From Streptomyces sp. V4I2 (GTDB taxonomy: Bacteria; Actinomycetota; Actinomycetes; Streptomycetales; Streptomycetaceae), in assembly GCF_030817655.1 (NCBI RefSeq), contig NZ_JAUSZM010000003.1:5704001-5768000 (forward strand): a stretch of 64,000 nt of DNA, written 5' to 3'. Under the pieces are notes generated by a model. That model did no database searches. It was not told the DNA's origin and saw only the letters and a program-made list of their open reading frames with translations. The stretch's first letter is position 1. Each line of letters starts with the position of its first letter. The translations under genes were made by a program, and so were the position numbers. This document shows, piece by piece, positions 34,886 to 43,051 of the stretch.

Positions 34886-36880
34886 TCAGCTCGGCCTCAG
34901 GATGATCGCCTGGCCGCCGGCGGGAGCCATGGCCACGTCCAGCGTGGTCTCCGAGGTGACGGTCTGCGTACCGACCACGACCGGGGTGCGGAACGGGCTG
35001 CTGCCCGGCGTGCCGTCGGCGTACACGGTCGCCGTGTACGTTCCGCCGCCCAGGAACGACAGCGGGATCGGCAGCGTCCGGGCCGTCTCGTCGGTCATCG
35101 CCCCGAGGTACCAGGTGGAGCCGTTCCGGCGGGCGACCGCCACGTACTCGCCGATCGATCCGGCCAGGGTCCTGCTCTCGTCCCAGGTGGTGGGGACGGC
35201 GTTGAACCAGGGCAGTCCGGGCCAGCTCGCCGGGTTGGCGTACTTGGACGGCTTGTCGTACCAGAAAAGGAAGTTGAGGGGCTGGTAGTACACCGCGGCC
35301 ATCGCCATCTGGTGGGCGTTGGTCGTCTTGTTGCGCGACTGGCCGTAGCAGATGGTGTAGTCGATCGGGCCGCCGATGTTGCGGGCGAAGGGCAGCGTCA
35401 CGTTGTGGGTGGCGGTCGGGAACTGCTCGTTGCCCCGGACGCCTTCCAGGCTGATGTAGTTCGGGTACGTGCGCTCGTAGCCGAACGGCCGCATGTCGTC
35501 GTGCATGTCGATCAGCAGCTCGTACTCGGCGGCCGTCCGCGCCCAGCCGGTGATCTGGTTCGTCATCGACTGGGTGCCTTCGTTGATGAAGCCGAGCTTG
35601 ATGCCCGCGACGCCCCAGCTCTTGTAGAGGCCGAACAGCGCGTTCGCGTCGGACAGCGCGATCCGGTTGACGTAGAGGAAGACGCCGATGCCCTTGCTCG
35701 TGGCGTACGAGATGACGGACGGCAGGTCGATGGCGGCGATCGGGGTCGTCGCGTCGACGGTGGTGAACTCGGGGCCGTACCAGCCGGCGTCGTACTCGAT
35801 GTAGTCGATGCCGCGGGCCACGGCGAAGTCGACGCCCACGAGGCCGGCGGCGGTGCTGAGCTCGCAGCGGAAGACCTTGCCGGGCTTGATCCAGGTGGTG
35901 TCGGTCAGGGCAGTGGGCGGGGCGAGGTTGAGCACCAGCTCGGCGTTGTCGACCAGTTCGGCGTGCGTGGCCCCGATCACCACCGCGCGCCACGGTGTGG
36001 CGAACGGGGCGGTGACCGTGGCGGTCGTCTCGACCGGGCCGCTGCCGCGGGCGGTGTGCTCCATCAGGAAGGCGGAGAGGGTGCCCGGCTGCCCGGGGAC
36101 CGAACTGAGCATCAGACGGGGGAAGTTCAGGCGGGCGGACTCGCAGACGCAGGCGAGGTACCCGTTGGAGAGGGCGGCGGTCAGCGGCAGGTCGGTCAGC
36201 GGGCCCTGGTCCGTGCTCGACGTTCCGCTCGACGGGATCGCGTCGGGGGCGACCGGGAGGTACGCGTCCTCGTCGCGCGCGCTGTAGACGGTGGTGTCGT
36301 CCGGGAAGACGAACGTCGTCAGCTCGTCGGAGATGGTGACGGTGTCGGTCTCGGTGTCGGTGCCTGTGTCGAGCAGGACGTAGCGCAGGGCGACGCCGGT
36401 CTTGTAGGCGCGGATCCGGACGCCGAAGCGGATGCCCGAAGCGGTGTCCTGGAGCTTCCAGCGCTGCTCCTGGTACTGGTCGGTGACCGTCGCGTTGCGG
36501 CCGTACACCGGGGACCAGGTGGTACGGGTGGTCCCGTGCTGGTGCCCGAGCACCGTCACGTCGCTGCCGAGGACGGTCCCGTCGCTCAGCCTGAGGCCCA
36601 GGGCCGAGGTGTCGATCACGGTCTTGCCGTTGCGCTCGGCGGACCACTGGAGCGCCCCGTTCACCACCGACATGGTGATGGACGTACCGCCCATGCGCGC
36701 GGTCGCACGGACCACACCGGCCGGGGCGTCCGCCGCGTGGGCCGGCCGCGTGGCGACCAGCCCCACCGCCGCCGTCCCGGCGGTGACGGCCGCGCCCTTG
36801 AGTATTCCCCGACGGGACAACGCCCCCGCGCTGTCGCCGCTGTCCGTGCTGAGCTCTTCCCGGTCTCCTGCGGCTCTCAT
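34886..36880 (-). CDS. Glycoside hydrolase family 97 protein, Tat-exported
   Basis: 664 residues from ATG at 36880 (GGGGAGG ~9 bp upstream). The N-terminus holds a twin-arginine signal LSRRGILKGAAVTAGTAAVG. Family landmarks of GH97: an N-terminal beta-sandwich (~45-300, with SPVYGRNATVTDQYQEQRWK), then the (beta/alpha)8 barrel with DFAVARGIDYIEYDAGWYGP, IGVFLYVNRIALSD, AGIKLGFINEGTQSMTNQI, LLIDMHDDMRPFGYERTYPN, and ISLEGVRGNEQ, then a C-terminal beta domain. GH97 enzymes cut alpha-glucosides or alpha-galactosides with a calcium ion. Retaining or inverting type is not clear from the sequence. A LacI-like operator lies 35 bp upstream. Confidence 0.88.
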   Translation of the reverse strand: MRAAGDREELSTDSGDSAGALSRRGILKGAAVTAGTAAVGLVATRPAHAADAPAGVVRATARMGGTSITMSVVNGALQWSAERNGKTVIDTSALGLRLSDGTVLGSDVTVLGHQHGTTRTTWSPVYGRNATVTDQYQEQRWKLQDTASGIRFGVRIRAYKTGVALRYVLLDTGTDTETDTVTISDELTTFVFPDDTTVYSARDEDAYLPVAPDAIPSSGTSSTDQGPLTDLPLTAALSNGYLACVCESARLNFPRLMLSSVPGQPGTLSAFLMEHTARGSGPVETTATVTAPFATPWRAVVIGATHAELVDNAELVLNLAPPTALTDTTWIKPGKVFRCELSTAAGLVGVDFAVARGIDYIEYDAGWYGPEFTTVDATTPIAAIDLPSVISYATSKGIGVFLYVNRIALSDANALFGLYKSWGVAGIKLGFINEGTQSMTNQITGWARTAAEYELLIDMHDDMRPFGYERTYPNYISLEGVRGNEQFPTATHNVTLPFARNIGGPIDYTICYGQSRNKTTNAHQMAMAAVYYQPLNFLFWYDKPSKYANPASWPGLPWFNAVPTTWDESRTLAGSIGEYVAVARRNGSTWYLGAMTDETARTLPIPLSFLGGGTYTATVYADGTPGSSPFRTPVVVGTQTVTSETTLDVAMAPAGGQAIILRPS

Positions 36881-36914
36881 CGTGAAGGGACCTCCCCATT
36901 GAGGGTAATCAGGT

Positions 36915-36928
36915 AGTAACCGTTTACT
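36915..36928. promoter_or_regulatory. Candidate LacI-type operator upstream of the GH97 gene
   Basis: AGTAA-ccgt-TTACT is an inverted repeat in an otherwise GC-rich gap, 35 bp before the GH97 start. Sugar-responsive LacI regulators bind such A/T-armed palindromes. No lacI gene is in view. Confidence 0.45.
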
Positions 36929-37016
36929 CACCGACGCAGGGAACGTACGTGCTGAGCAAACCCGGGTCAAGATCCCGCGGCCCCTGAACTCGCAGGGTCG
37001 CAGACGGCGCGGGAAC

Positions 37017-37283
37017 CTACTGAGGCCGTCGTGTATGCCGGCTGCGGCGCCGACGCACTGTGACGGCGCAGGCGAGCATGCCGAGGCCCCAGGCGATCAG
37101 AAGGGCGCCCCACAGGGGCATGGTCACCTCTGGGACGAGAAGGCGGATCTCCACGCTCTCGCGGTTCTCGAAGATGAAGACCAGAGCGATCGCGGTGATC
37201 AGAACGAACGGTGCGAGGCGGCGGACACCGGGGCGGGAAAGAAACGGCGTGTGCGCCTTGTGGTCTGAGCTGGTCTGAGCCAT
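37017..37283 (-). CDS. LapA-like (DUF1049) membrane protein
   Basis: 88 residues from ATG at 37283 (GGAGAG seven bases upstream). Two helices, PFVLITAIALVFIFENRESV and WGALLIAWGLGMLACAVTV, with an Arg-rich tail. The FENRESVEIRLLVPEVTMPL loop fits the LapA/DUF1049 family, which helps assemble outer layers in Gram-negative bacteria; in actinobacteria the role is unknown. Alone on its strand, facing the GH97 gene's upstream gap. Confidence 0.72.
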   Translation of the reverse strand: MAQTSSDHKAHTPFLSRPGVRRLAPFVLITAIALVFIFENRESVEIRLLVPEVTMPLWGALLIAWGLGMLACAVTVRRRRSRHTRRPQ

Positions 37284-37384
37284 GGGGTGTCTCTCCATCG
37301 CGTTTCCCCTGCATCCAGCGTCCTCTGTCGGCGCGGGGTGCGCCACCGAAGGGGGCCGCGGGCGGGCGCGGCGGCTGGTCGTGC

Positions 37385-37423
37385 GACAGAGTGCGGCGAC
37401 AGAGTCCGGCGACAGAGTCCGGC
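37385..37423. repeat. 13-bp tandem repeat (gacagagtccggc x3)
   Basis: Three copies of a 13-bp unit (the first has g for c at one position), in the gap between the LapA-like gene start and the SCO2400-like gene stop. Confidence 0.75.
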
Positions 37424-37506
37424 GAGCCGGCGTCGAGGCGCCCGCTCTTATGGGGAGGTACGCGGGCACCGACCGCAGGAGCGGGCTGGTTTCCCGTGCC
37501 GCGCGG

Positions 37507-38382
37507 TCAGCCGATGCACAGTACGAGCAGGCAGACCTGCGGCGGCGACGTCGTGGCCGGCGCGGTGCTCGCCGGCGACGTTCCCGACTCCGTGGAGTCG
37601 GAACCGCCGGTGGCGGCGGGCGCGGGCGTCTGCGCAGACGTCGAATCGGCCGTGTCGGTGCGGTCGGACACCGTTCCGTCCGAGGACGGGGCAGTGGTCT
37701 GCGGCTGAGGCTGCGACATTTCCGTCGTACGAGGCGGGGCAGCCGCGTCCGGCCGGGTGTTCGGCGGAGTGGTGGGGAGGGAGGCGGTGGCCTGCTGTCG
37801 GCCCGGGCGGTCGGACGCGGGCGACTGTGCGGGAGATGTGGGCGAGGAGCGCTGTATGTCGGGCTGTGTCGACGTCGGGCGGGCGTCCTGTGCCGCCTGT
37901 TCCTCGACGGCCCCCATGGCCGGGTCCTTCGGCGCCGTGGCCGCCTGTGTCCGGTCGCCGGACTGCCGGTCCATGGAGGCCAGGGTCAGTCCGCCGCCGA
38001 TGAGCGCGACCGCGGTCGCGACCACGGCCTTGCGCTGGTTCTTCTTCCAGCGGGCACGCTGGCGACGCCGCGCGGCCCGCCCCTGCGGCGCGCTCGGCCC
38101 GCCCTCAGGACCGCCGGTCGGGTCGCTCTGCGGGACCTCGTCCATGCCGCCCCCGGCCGCCACCTCGTGACGCAGTCGGCCGTCGCGACCGTGCCACGCG
38201 CCGAAGGCCATGGGCTCCGATGCCGCTGCCGCACCCGTGGTCACGGAGGTCACCGTGGTGGCCGGGGCCGGGACGATGCGGCCGCCGGCGGTGGTCGGAG
38301 CGATGTCCGGGGCGTAGGCACCGCACCCGGGGCACACCAGGGCGCCGTTGAGATGCCGGCGGCATGTGGAGCAGTAGTCCAT
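37507..38382 (-). CDS. SCO2400-like protein with zinc ribbon
   Basis: 291 residues from ATG at 38382. The start MDYCSTCRRHLNGALVCPGC with GAYAPDIAP holds two CxxC pairs that should bind zinc; this exact opening marks the SCO2400 family of Streptomyces. A basic stretch (RRQRARWKKNQRKA) and a membrane helix (VVATAVALIGGGLTLASM) follow, then a long Pro/Thr/Ser/Gln-rich outer region ending CLLVLCIG. So a membrane-anchored zinc-ribbon protein, probably regulatory. The 365-bp gap upstream carries repeats but no gene. Confidence 0.82.
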   Translation of the reverse strand: MDYCSTCRRHLNGALVCPGCGAYAPDIAPTTAGGRIVPAPATTVTSVTTGAAAASEPMAFGAWHGRDGRLRHEVAAGGGMDEVPQSDPTGGPEGGPSAPQGRAARRRQRARWKKNQRKAVVATAVALIGGGLTLASMDRQSGDRTQAATAPKDPAMGAVEEQAAQDARPTSTQPDIQRSSPTSPAQSPASDRPGRQQATASLPTTPPNTRPDAAAPPRTTEMSQPQPQTTAPSSDGTVSDRTDTADSTSAQTPAPAATGGSDSTESGTSPASTAPATTSPPQVCLLVLCIG

Positions 38383-38554
38383 GTGCGGTCTTCCTGAGTT
38401 GACATGCCGTCGACCCACCGGGCCGCGGCCCGGTCACGTTCGTACGTGGGATCGAGCGGCCAGCACACAGTAGCGACGCTTCAGAAACGCTATGTGGAGG
38501 CTGTGCGGAACTCCTGCGGGGATTCCCGGGCTCGCGTGTAAGTGCCGTACGCGG

Positions 38555-38604
38555 CCGACCCGGCCCCGACCGCCGACCCGGCCCCGACCGCCGACCCGGT
38601 ACGG
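38555..38604. repeat. 18-bp tandem repeat (ccgacccggccccgaccg)
   Basis: Two full copies and a partial third of an 18-bp GC-rich unit in the 38383-38747 gap. Nothing else is visible in this gap. Confidence 0.75.
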
Positions 38605-38747
38605 CTCCGGGCTCGCGGGACCGTACCGGTGGCGTCCTCCTGCGGTGATACGCGATTCGGTGCGGTATGTGGGTCTTCGTACCCCGGCGCACGGGTACTC
38701 GGCGGCGTGCGCAACGACCGTCGACGACTCTCAGCGAGGAGGAGCCC

Positions 38748-39224
38748 GTGAGCACGGTGAAGGAAGCAGTAGACGTCGAGGTTCCCGTCCACACCGCCTA
38801 CAACCAGTGGACGCAGTTCGAGGAGTTCCCGAACTTCATGGAGGGCGTCGAGGAGGTGCGCCAGCTCGACGAGCGGCACAACCACTGGAAGACCAAGATC
38901 GGGGGAGTGCAGCGCGAGTTCGACACGGAGATCGTCGACCAGCTGCCGGACGACCGGATCACGTGGCGGGTCGTCGAGGGCGATGTCCGGCAGCGGGGAT
39001 CGGTCAGGTTCGAGCGGCTCGACGACACGCACACCCGGGTGGAACTGACCATGGACGTCGAGCCCTCCGGCATGGTCGAGAAGGGCGGGGACATGCTCGG
39101 CATGATCGATCGCCGGGTGAAGGGAGACCTGCACCGCTTCAAGGACTACATCGAAGGGCGCGGGGGAGAGACAGGCGCCTGGCGAGGACGGATCCGGCCC
39201 GAGAACCCCGGTTCGGCCCTCTGA
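38748..39224 (+). CDS. SRPBCC / polyketide-cyclase-like protein
   Basis: 158 residues from GTG at 38748, with GAGGAGG five bases upstream. The helix-grip fold is seen from the opening VEVPVHTAYNQWTQFEEFPN through FMEGVEEVRQLDERHNHW, EIVDQLPDDRITWRVVEGDV, VELTMDVEPSGM and the final helix GMIDRRVKGDLHRFKDYIE. These proteins bind lipids or aromatic ligands; some are cyclases. No cluster around it suggests a biosynthetic role, so a general ligand-binding function is more likely. A terminator follows 10 bp after. Confidence 0.85.
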   Translation: MSTVKEAVDVEVPVHTAYNQWTQFEEFPNFMEGVEEVRQLDERHNHWKTKIGGVQREFDTEIVDQLPDDRITWRVVEGDVRQRGSVRFERLDDTHTRVELTMDVEPSGMVEKGGDMLGMIDRRVKGDLHRFKDYIEGRGGETGAWRGRIRPENPGSAL

Positions 39225-39234
39225 CACCCGAAGA

Positions 39235-39264
39235 CGCCCCGGACCACGCAGGGGGTCCGGGGCG
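39235..39264. terminator. Bidirectional terminator hairpin
   Basis: cgccccggacc-(8 bases)-ggtccggggcg: 11-bp stem between the SRPBCC gene and the lipoprotein gene. Confidence 0.75.
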
Positions 39265-39305
39265 GAGGGCGGGGCGACGAGCCGCGGACCTGCCGCGCGG
39301 TGTGC

Positions 39306-40103
39306 TCAGTGGTCGTCGGTGATGGTGGTAGCGATGCCGTTGCTGATCTCGACCTCGGCGCTGAAGCCCTTCTTGGCGGCCGTCTCCAGTTCGGCCTCGG
39401 TGCACTCGATGCCGCCCTGGCCGCCCTCGCCCGTGTTCGTGTCGCCGCAGATGTCGCCGTAGCCCCAGATCTCGGTGTCCTCGGCGACGAGGAACTGCTG
39501 CTCGGTGCCCTTCATGTCGGAGACGGTGTACTTGCCCGGCGCCAGGTAGGAGACGTTGCCGAACCAGGTGCCGTTGACGCCCTTGCCCTCGTTGATGCCC
39601 TCGATGACAGTCTCGCGAGAGTCGGAGTCGGAGCCGGCGTCGGATCCGGTGTCCTGCTGAGGGGCGCGGCGCTCGGTCACCAGGGTCGCCGCGCCGTTCT
39701 TCATCTCCACGTCGGCGTTCACGGCACCCTTCTTGAGGGCCGCCTCCAGCTGGTCGGGTGTGCACGGCGCGTCCACCTTGGAGCCCGCCTCGCCGCATAT
39801 CGTGCCGGCGCCGTAGACCTCGGTGTCGTCGGCGACCCAGAACTGCTGGTCCTCCTTGCCCGGTACGGACACGATGTACTTGCCCGGGGCGAGGTAGGTG
39901 ACCTTGCCGTTCTTGAACGAGCCGCTGACGCCCTTGGAGTCCTTGGAGTCCGAGGCCTTCTCCGCGGCCGCCACCGGGCTTGCCGTGTCCGCCGGGCTCG
40001 TGCCGGACGAGCTGTCGGCGGTGCCGTTCTGGCAGGCCGTCATCAGCAGTCCGGCGGTGATCGCGGCAGCGGCGACGACGGCCTTGCGCAGGTGGCGGTT
40101 CAT
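39306..40103 (-). CDS. Lipoprotein with two copies of a ~80-residue domain
   Basis: 265 residues from ATG at 40103. Lipobox MTAC (~24). After a Ser/Ala linker the protein has two related domains: GSFKNGKVTYLAPGKYIVSV with DQQFWVADDTEVYGAGTICG, and NVSYLAPGKYTVSDMKGTEQ with QQFLVAEDTEIWGYGDICGD. Each ends with an AALKKG/AAKKG helix and a short strand. Conserved Cys pairs in each suggest disulfides. An ancestral internal duplication is clear; the family and role are not recognised. Surface exposure is likely. Confidence 0.75.
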   Translation of the reverse strand: MNRHLRKAVVAAAAITAGLLMTACQNGTADSSSGTSPADTASPVAAAEKASDSKDSKGVSGSFKNGKVTYLAPGKYIVSVPGKEDQQFWVADDTEVYGAGTICGEAGSKVDAPCTPDQLEAALKKGAVNADVEMKNGAATLVTERRAPQQDTGSDAGSDSDSRETVIEGINEGKGVNGTWFGNVSYLAPGKYTVSDMKGTEQQFLVAEDTEIWGYGDICGDTNTGEGGQGGIECTEAELETAAKKGFSAEVEISNGIATTITDDH

Positions 40104-40328
40104 CACGGGAGGTTCCTTCCGAGGCAGGGGCAGTGGGGAGCCGGCGACGTTCCCCACCGGTTTCCCGCTCTGTGCTGACTATGAGGGGTCCGAGAGCCCG
40201 CAGGTCACGCCCGTCTTCCCTTCAGGACACCGCCGTGGCACAGCCGTGACACAGCAACACATCGGCTGTGGACGGCGGTTCGTCGATGCGCCGTCTTGAA
40301 CCGCGACCGTCCCGGCGGAGCGCTCGTC

Positions 40329-40583
40329 TCAGTGCCGCCCGGCGCCCGGTCCCGGCGGCACCGGGGAGAGGCACTCACCGAGCGCGGCCACGGCGGCGGC
40401 CCCGTGTCCGGCCGCGAGCAGCGGCGTGCGGATGTCCTGTTCCAGGTCGGGCAGGTAGCCGAGGAGGACGTCGGCGGGCCCCTGGATCCGTACGCGGCCC
40501 AGCGCGGCCGGCAGCAGCAGGCTCCGGGCGCACCCGAGCCGCTCGGTACCCGGAGGCTGTTGCTGCTGGGCGGGCTTGGGCAT
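40329..40583 (-). CDS. Small hypothetical protein (84 aa)
   Basis: 84 residues from ATG at 40583, with AGAGGGG nine bases upstream. A Gln/Pro-rich start leads to LGRVRIQGPADVLLGYLPDL and EQDIRTPLLAAGHGAAAVAA. The pattern is compact and soluble with no known family. It is divergent from the malic-enzyme gene with 200 bp and a direct repeat between. Confidence 0.45.
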   Translation of the reverse strand: MPKPAQQQQPPGTERLGCARSLLLPAALGRVRIQGPADVLLGYLPDLEQDIRTPLLAAGHGAAAVAALGECLSPVPPGPGAGRH

Positions 40584-40615
40584 GGGGAAATTCCCCTCTT
40601 TTCTTTCAGCTCTTT

Positions 40616-40653
40616 CATCGCGAAGGGCCGCGTCCATCGCGAAGGGCCGCGTC
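40616..40653. repeat. 19-bp tandem direct repeat between divergent genes
   Basis: Two exact, abutting copies of catcgcgaagggccgcgtc lie between the 84-aa gene and the malic-enzyme gene. A pair of regulator sites is possible. Confidence 0.75.
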
Positions 40654-40783
40654 AAAGTGCGGCAAAGGGATGAGCGCCGGTGCGCCTGTCGTGCCGACCG
40701 GGGTACCCGGGGCGCCTGGCAGGAAACGAGCCGGCCCGGCAGGAACAAGCCCCGACGGCAGTCGTGCGACGCAAGGAGAGCCG

Positions 40784-42448
40784 ATGGCCCCGCCCCGAAA
40801 CCGTGCACAGGACGACCACCAGCAACCGGGCGGGCGCGCGCTGCTCGCCGACCCGCTGAGCAACAAGGGCGTCGCCTTCGCTCAGGAGGAGCGGGAGCGG
40901 CACGGCCTGGTGGGGATGCTGCCGCCCGCGGTGCTGTCCCTGGAGCTGCAGGCGCGCCGCGCCTGGGAACAGCTGCGGGCGCAGCCGGACGACCTGGCGA
41001 AGAACGTCTGCCTGGAACAGCTCCACGACCGCAACGAGGTCCTCTACTTCCGGCTGCTCACCGACCACCTCACCGAGCTGCTGCCGATCGTGTACGACCC
41101 GACCGTGGGCGAGGCGATCAAGCGCTACAGCCACGAGTACCGGCGCCCGCGCGGCGTCTACCTCTCCATCGACCGCCCCCAGGACATCCGCCCCGCCTTC
41201 CAGGCACTCGGCCTCGGCCCCGATGACGTCGACCTGGTGGTGGCGACCGATGCGGAGCAGCTTCTCGGCATCGGCGACTGGGGCGTCGGCGGCATGCAGA
41301 TCTCGGTCGGAAAGCTGGCGGTGTACACCGCCGCCGCGGGCATCCACCCGGGACGTGCGGTACCGGTGATGCTCGACGTCGGCACCGGGAACCAGGCACT
41401 GCTCAACGACCCGCTGTACATCGGCAACCGGCACAGCAGGGTGCGCGGCGAGGCGTACGACGCGTTCGTCGCCGCCTTCGTGGAGGCGGTGGGCGAGCTG
41501 TTCCCGCAGGCGCTGCTCCACTGGGAGGACTTCGGCCCCGGCAACGGCCGCCGCATCCTCCAGCAGTACGGCGAGAAGATCTGCACGTTCAACGACGACA
41601 TGCAGGGCACCGGCGCGATCACGCTGGCCTGCGTCATGAACGCGGTGCGGGTCACCGGTACGCCCATGCGGGACCAGCGGGTCGTGGTCTTCGGCGCCGG
41701 GACGGCGGGCGTGGGCATCGCCGACCAGCTGCGCGACGCGATGGTCCGCGACGGACTGGACCGGGAGGAGGCCACCCGCCGCATCTGGTGCGTGGACCGC
41801 CAGGGTCTGCTGCGACGCTCCACCGAGGGACTGCGCGACTACCAGCAGCCGTACGCACGTCCCGACGACGAGTGGCCCGACGACCGGCCGGCCGACCTGG
41901 CAGGCGTGGTGGACCATGTGCACCCGACCGTGCTGGTGGGAACCTCCACCCAGCACGGTGCCTTCACCGAGGACGTCGTGCGTTCCATGGCCCGCCACGT
42001 GGACCGACCGGTGGTGCTGCCGCTGTCCAATCCCACGGAGAAGATCGAGGCCATGCCCGCGGACGTGCTGCGGTGGACCGGCGGCAAGGCCCTGGTCGCC
42101 GTCGGCATCCCGGTTCCTCCGGTGGAGCTGGACGGCACCACCTATGTCATCGGCCAGGCCAACAACGCCCTTCTCTACCCGGGGCTGGGGCTCGGCGCCG
42201 TGGTGGCCCGCGCCGAGCGGATCACCGACGGCATGCTCCAGGCCGCGGCGGAAGCCGTCGCCGGCCTCGCCGACCTGTCGGAGCCCGGCGCCGCGCTGCT
42301 GCCGCAAGTGGAGAACCTGCGCACCTCGTCGGCCGTGGTCGCCACGGCCGTCGCCCGCCGCGCCGACGCGGAGGGCGTCGCCCGGGCCCGCCTCGACGAC
42401 GTGATCCAGCAGACCCAGGACGCCATGTGGCAGCCGGAGTACGACTGA
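40784..42448 (+). CDS. NAD-dependent malic enzyme
   Basis: 554 residues from ATG at 40784, with AAGGAGAG five bases upstream; the frame reaches 40268 but only this start has a ribosome site. Malic enzyme decarboxylates malate to pyruvate with NAD(P). Markers: LVVATDAEQLLGIGDWGVGG, YIGNRHSRVRGEAYDAF, KICTFNDDMQGTGAITLACV (~264-285), the Rossmann motif VFGAGTAGVGIADQL (~304), GTSTQHGAFTEDVVRSMA, PLSNPTEKIEA, and IGQANNALLYPGLGLGAVV. The length fits the long malic/malolactic type; one segment reads FGPGNGRRILQQYGEK where most have FGNKNAFRLL, a minor change. Connects the TCA cycle with pyruvate and redox balance. Confidence 0.92.
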   Translation: MAPPRNRAQDDHQQPGGRALLADPLSNKGVAFAQEERERHGLVGMLPPAVLSLELQARRAWEQLRAQPDDLAKNVCLEQLHDRNEVLYFRLLTDHLTELLPIVYDPTVGEAIKRYSHEYRRPRGVYLSIDRPQDIRPAFQALGLGPDDVDLVVATDAEQLLGIGDWGVGGMQISVGKLAVYTAAAGIHPGRAVPVMLDVGTGNQALLNDPLYIGNRHSRVRGEAYDAFVAAFVEAVGELFPQALLHWEDFGPGNGRRILQQYGEKICTFNDDMQGTGAITLACVMNAVRVTGTPMRDQRVVVFGAGTAGVGIADQLRDAMVRDGLDREEATRRIWCVDRQGLLRRSTEGLRDYQQPYARPDDEWPDDRPADLAGVVDHVHPTVLVGTSTQHGAFTEDVVRSMARHVDRPVVLPLSNPTEKIEAMPADVLRWTGGKALVAVGIPVPPVELDGTTYVIGQANNALLYPGLGLGAVVARAERITDGMLQAAAEAVAGLADLSEPGAALLPQVENLRTSSAVVATAVARRADAEGVARARLDDVIQQTQDAMWQPEYD

Positions 42449-43051
42449 CCGGACGAGGCGACGCCTGCGACACGAGAACCGAACTCGCGCCCGCGGCTTG
42501 GGAAGCGACGACGCGTGCATGGCGGAAGCGGCCAACTTTGACCTGGCGGCCCCGGTCCGGGCTCCGGCTCCGGCTCCCGGTCCCGGTCCGGCCTTGGCTC
42601 CGGCCCCGGCCCTGGCCCTGGCTCCGGCCCTGGCTCCGGCCCCGGTCCCACCTCCCCCGTGGGCGCCTGACACCCGCAGGCGTGAGGAAACCCGCCCCCA
42701 CCTGCCCGGACCGCGCACCGGATGCGCGCCGCCCGGTGGTGGAGCGAAAGCGGACGACCAGGGTGCCCACCACCGTTCGGGACACCCGGCTGAGCAGCAG
42801 TCCTGGCAAAAGGACTCACAGTGATGATTGCGGTGGCACCGCTCGGAGGTCTGACTCAAGGACTCACTGGCGCTTCGGCTGTCTGTCGGGAGAACCGTCG
42901 GCCTGTCGGGCGGTGCCACCGCGCGCGCGTGCCGGTCAGGCGTTCGTGACCTCATAGGAGCCCGGCCAAAGGTCCCATCACTGTCTTGTCCGTCCGCCCG
43001 ACCGGCGCGTGCCCTCCCTGATGCGTCGTACGGAAGGACAGCACGTCCAGC
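42449..43051. other. Gene-free stretch: low-complexity repeats, then a structured noncoding segment before the transposase
   Basis: From 42555 to 42655 the DNA is a run of ggctccggccccggccct-type repeats with no credible gene. From 42830 on it holds a perfect 13-bp inverted repeat (gcggtggcaccgc at 42830-42842, gcggtgccaccgc at 42910-42922) around a 67-base spacer, and a repeated aaggactcac at 42810 and 42858. This is where IS110-family elements place their bridge-RNA-coding end. Confidence 0.5.
42830..42922. repeat. 13-bp perfect inverted repeat, 67-bp spacer
   Basis: Arms gcggtggcaccgc and gcggtgccaccgc are exact reverse complements. The arms are also nearly self-complementary, so strong RNA stems can form. 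Lies 130-220 bp upstream of the IS110 transposase start. Confidence 0.6.

Noticed and set aside
42498..42824. 108-residue Ala/Pro-rich frame in the gene-free stretch
   Set aside because: Entirely generated by ggctccggcc-type repeats, no ribosome site, no similarity pattern.
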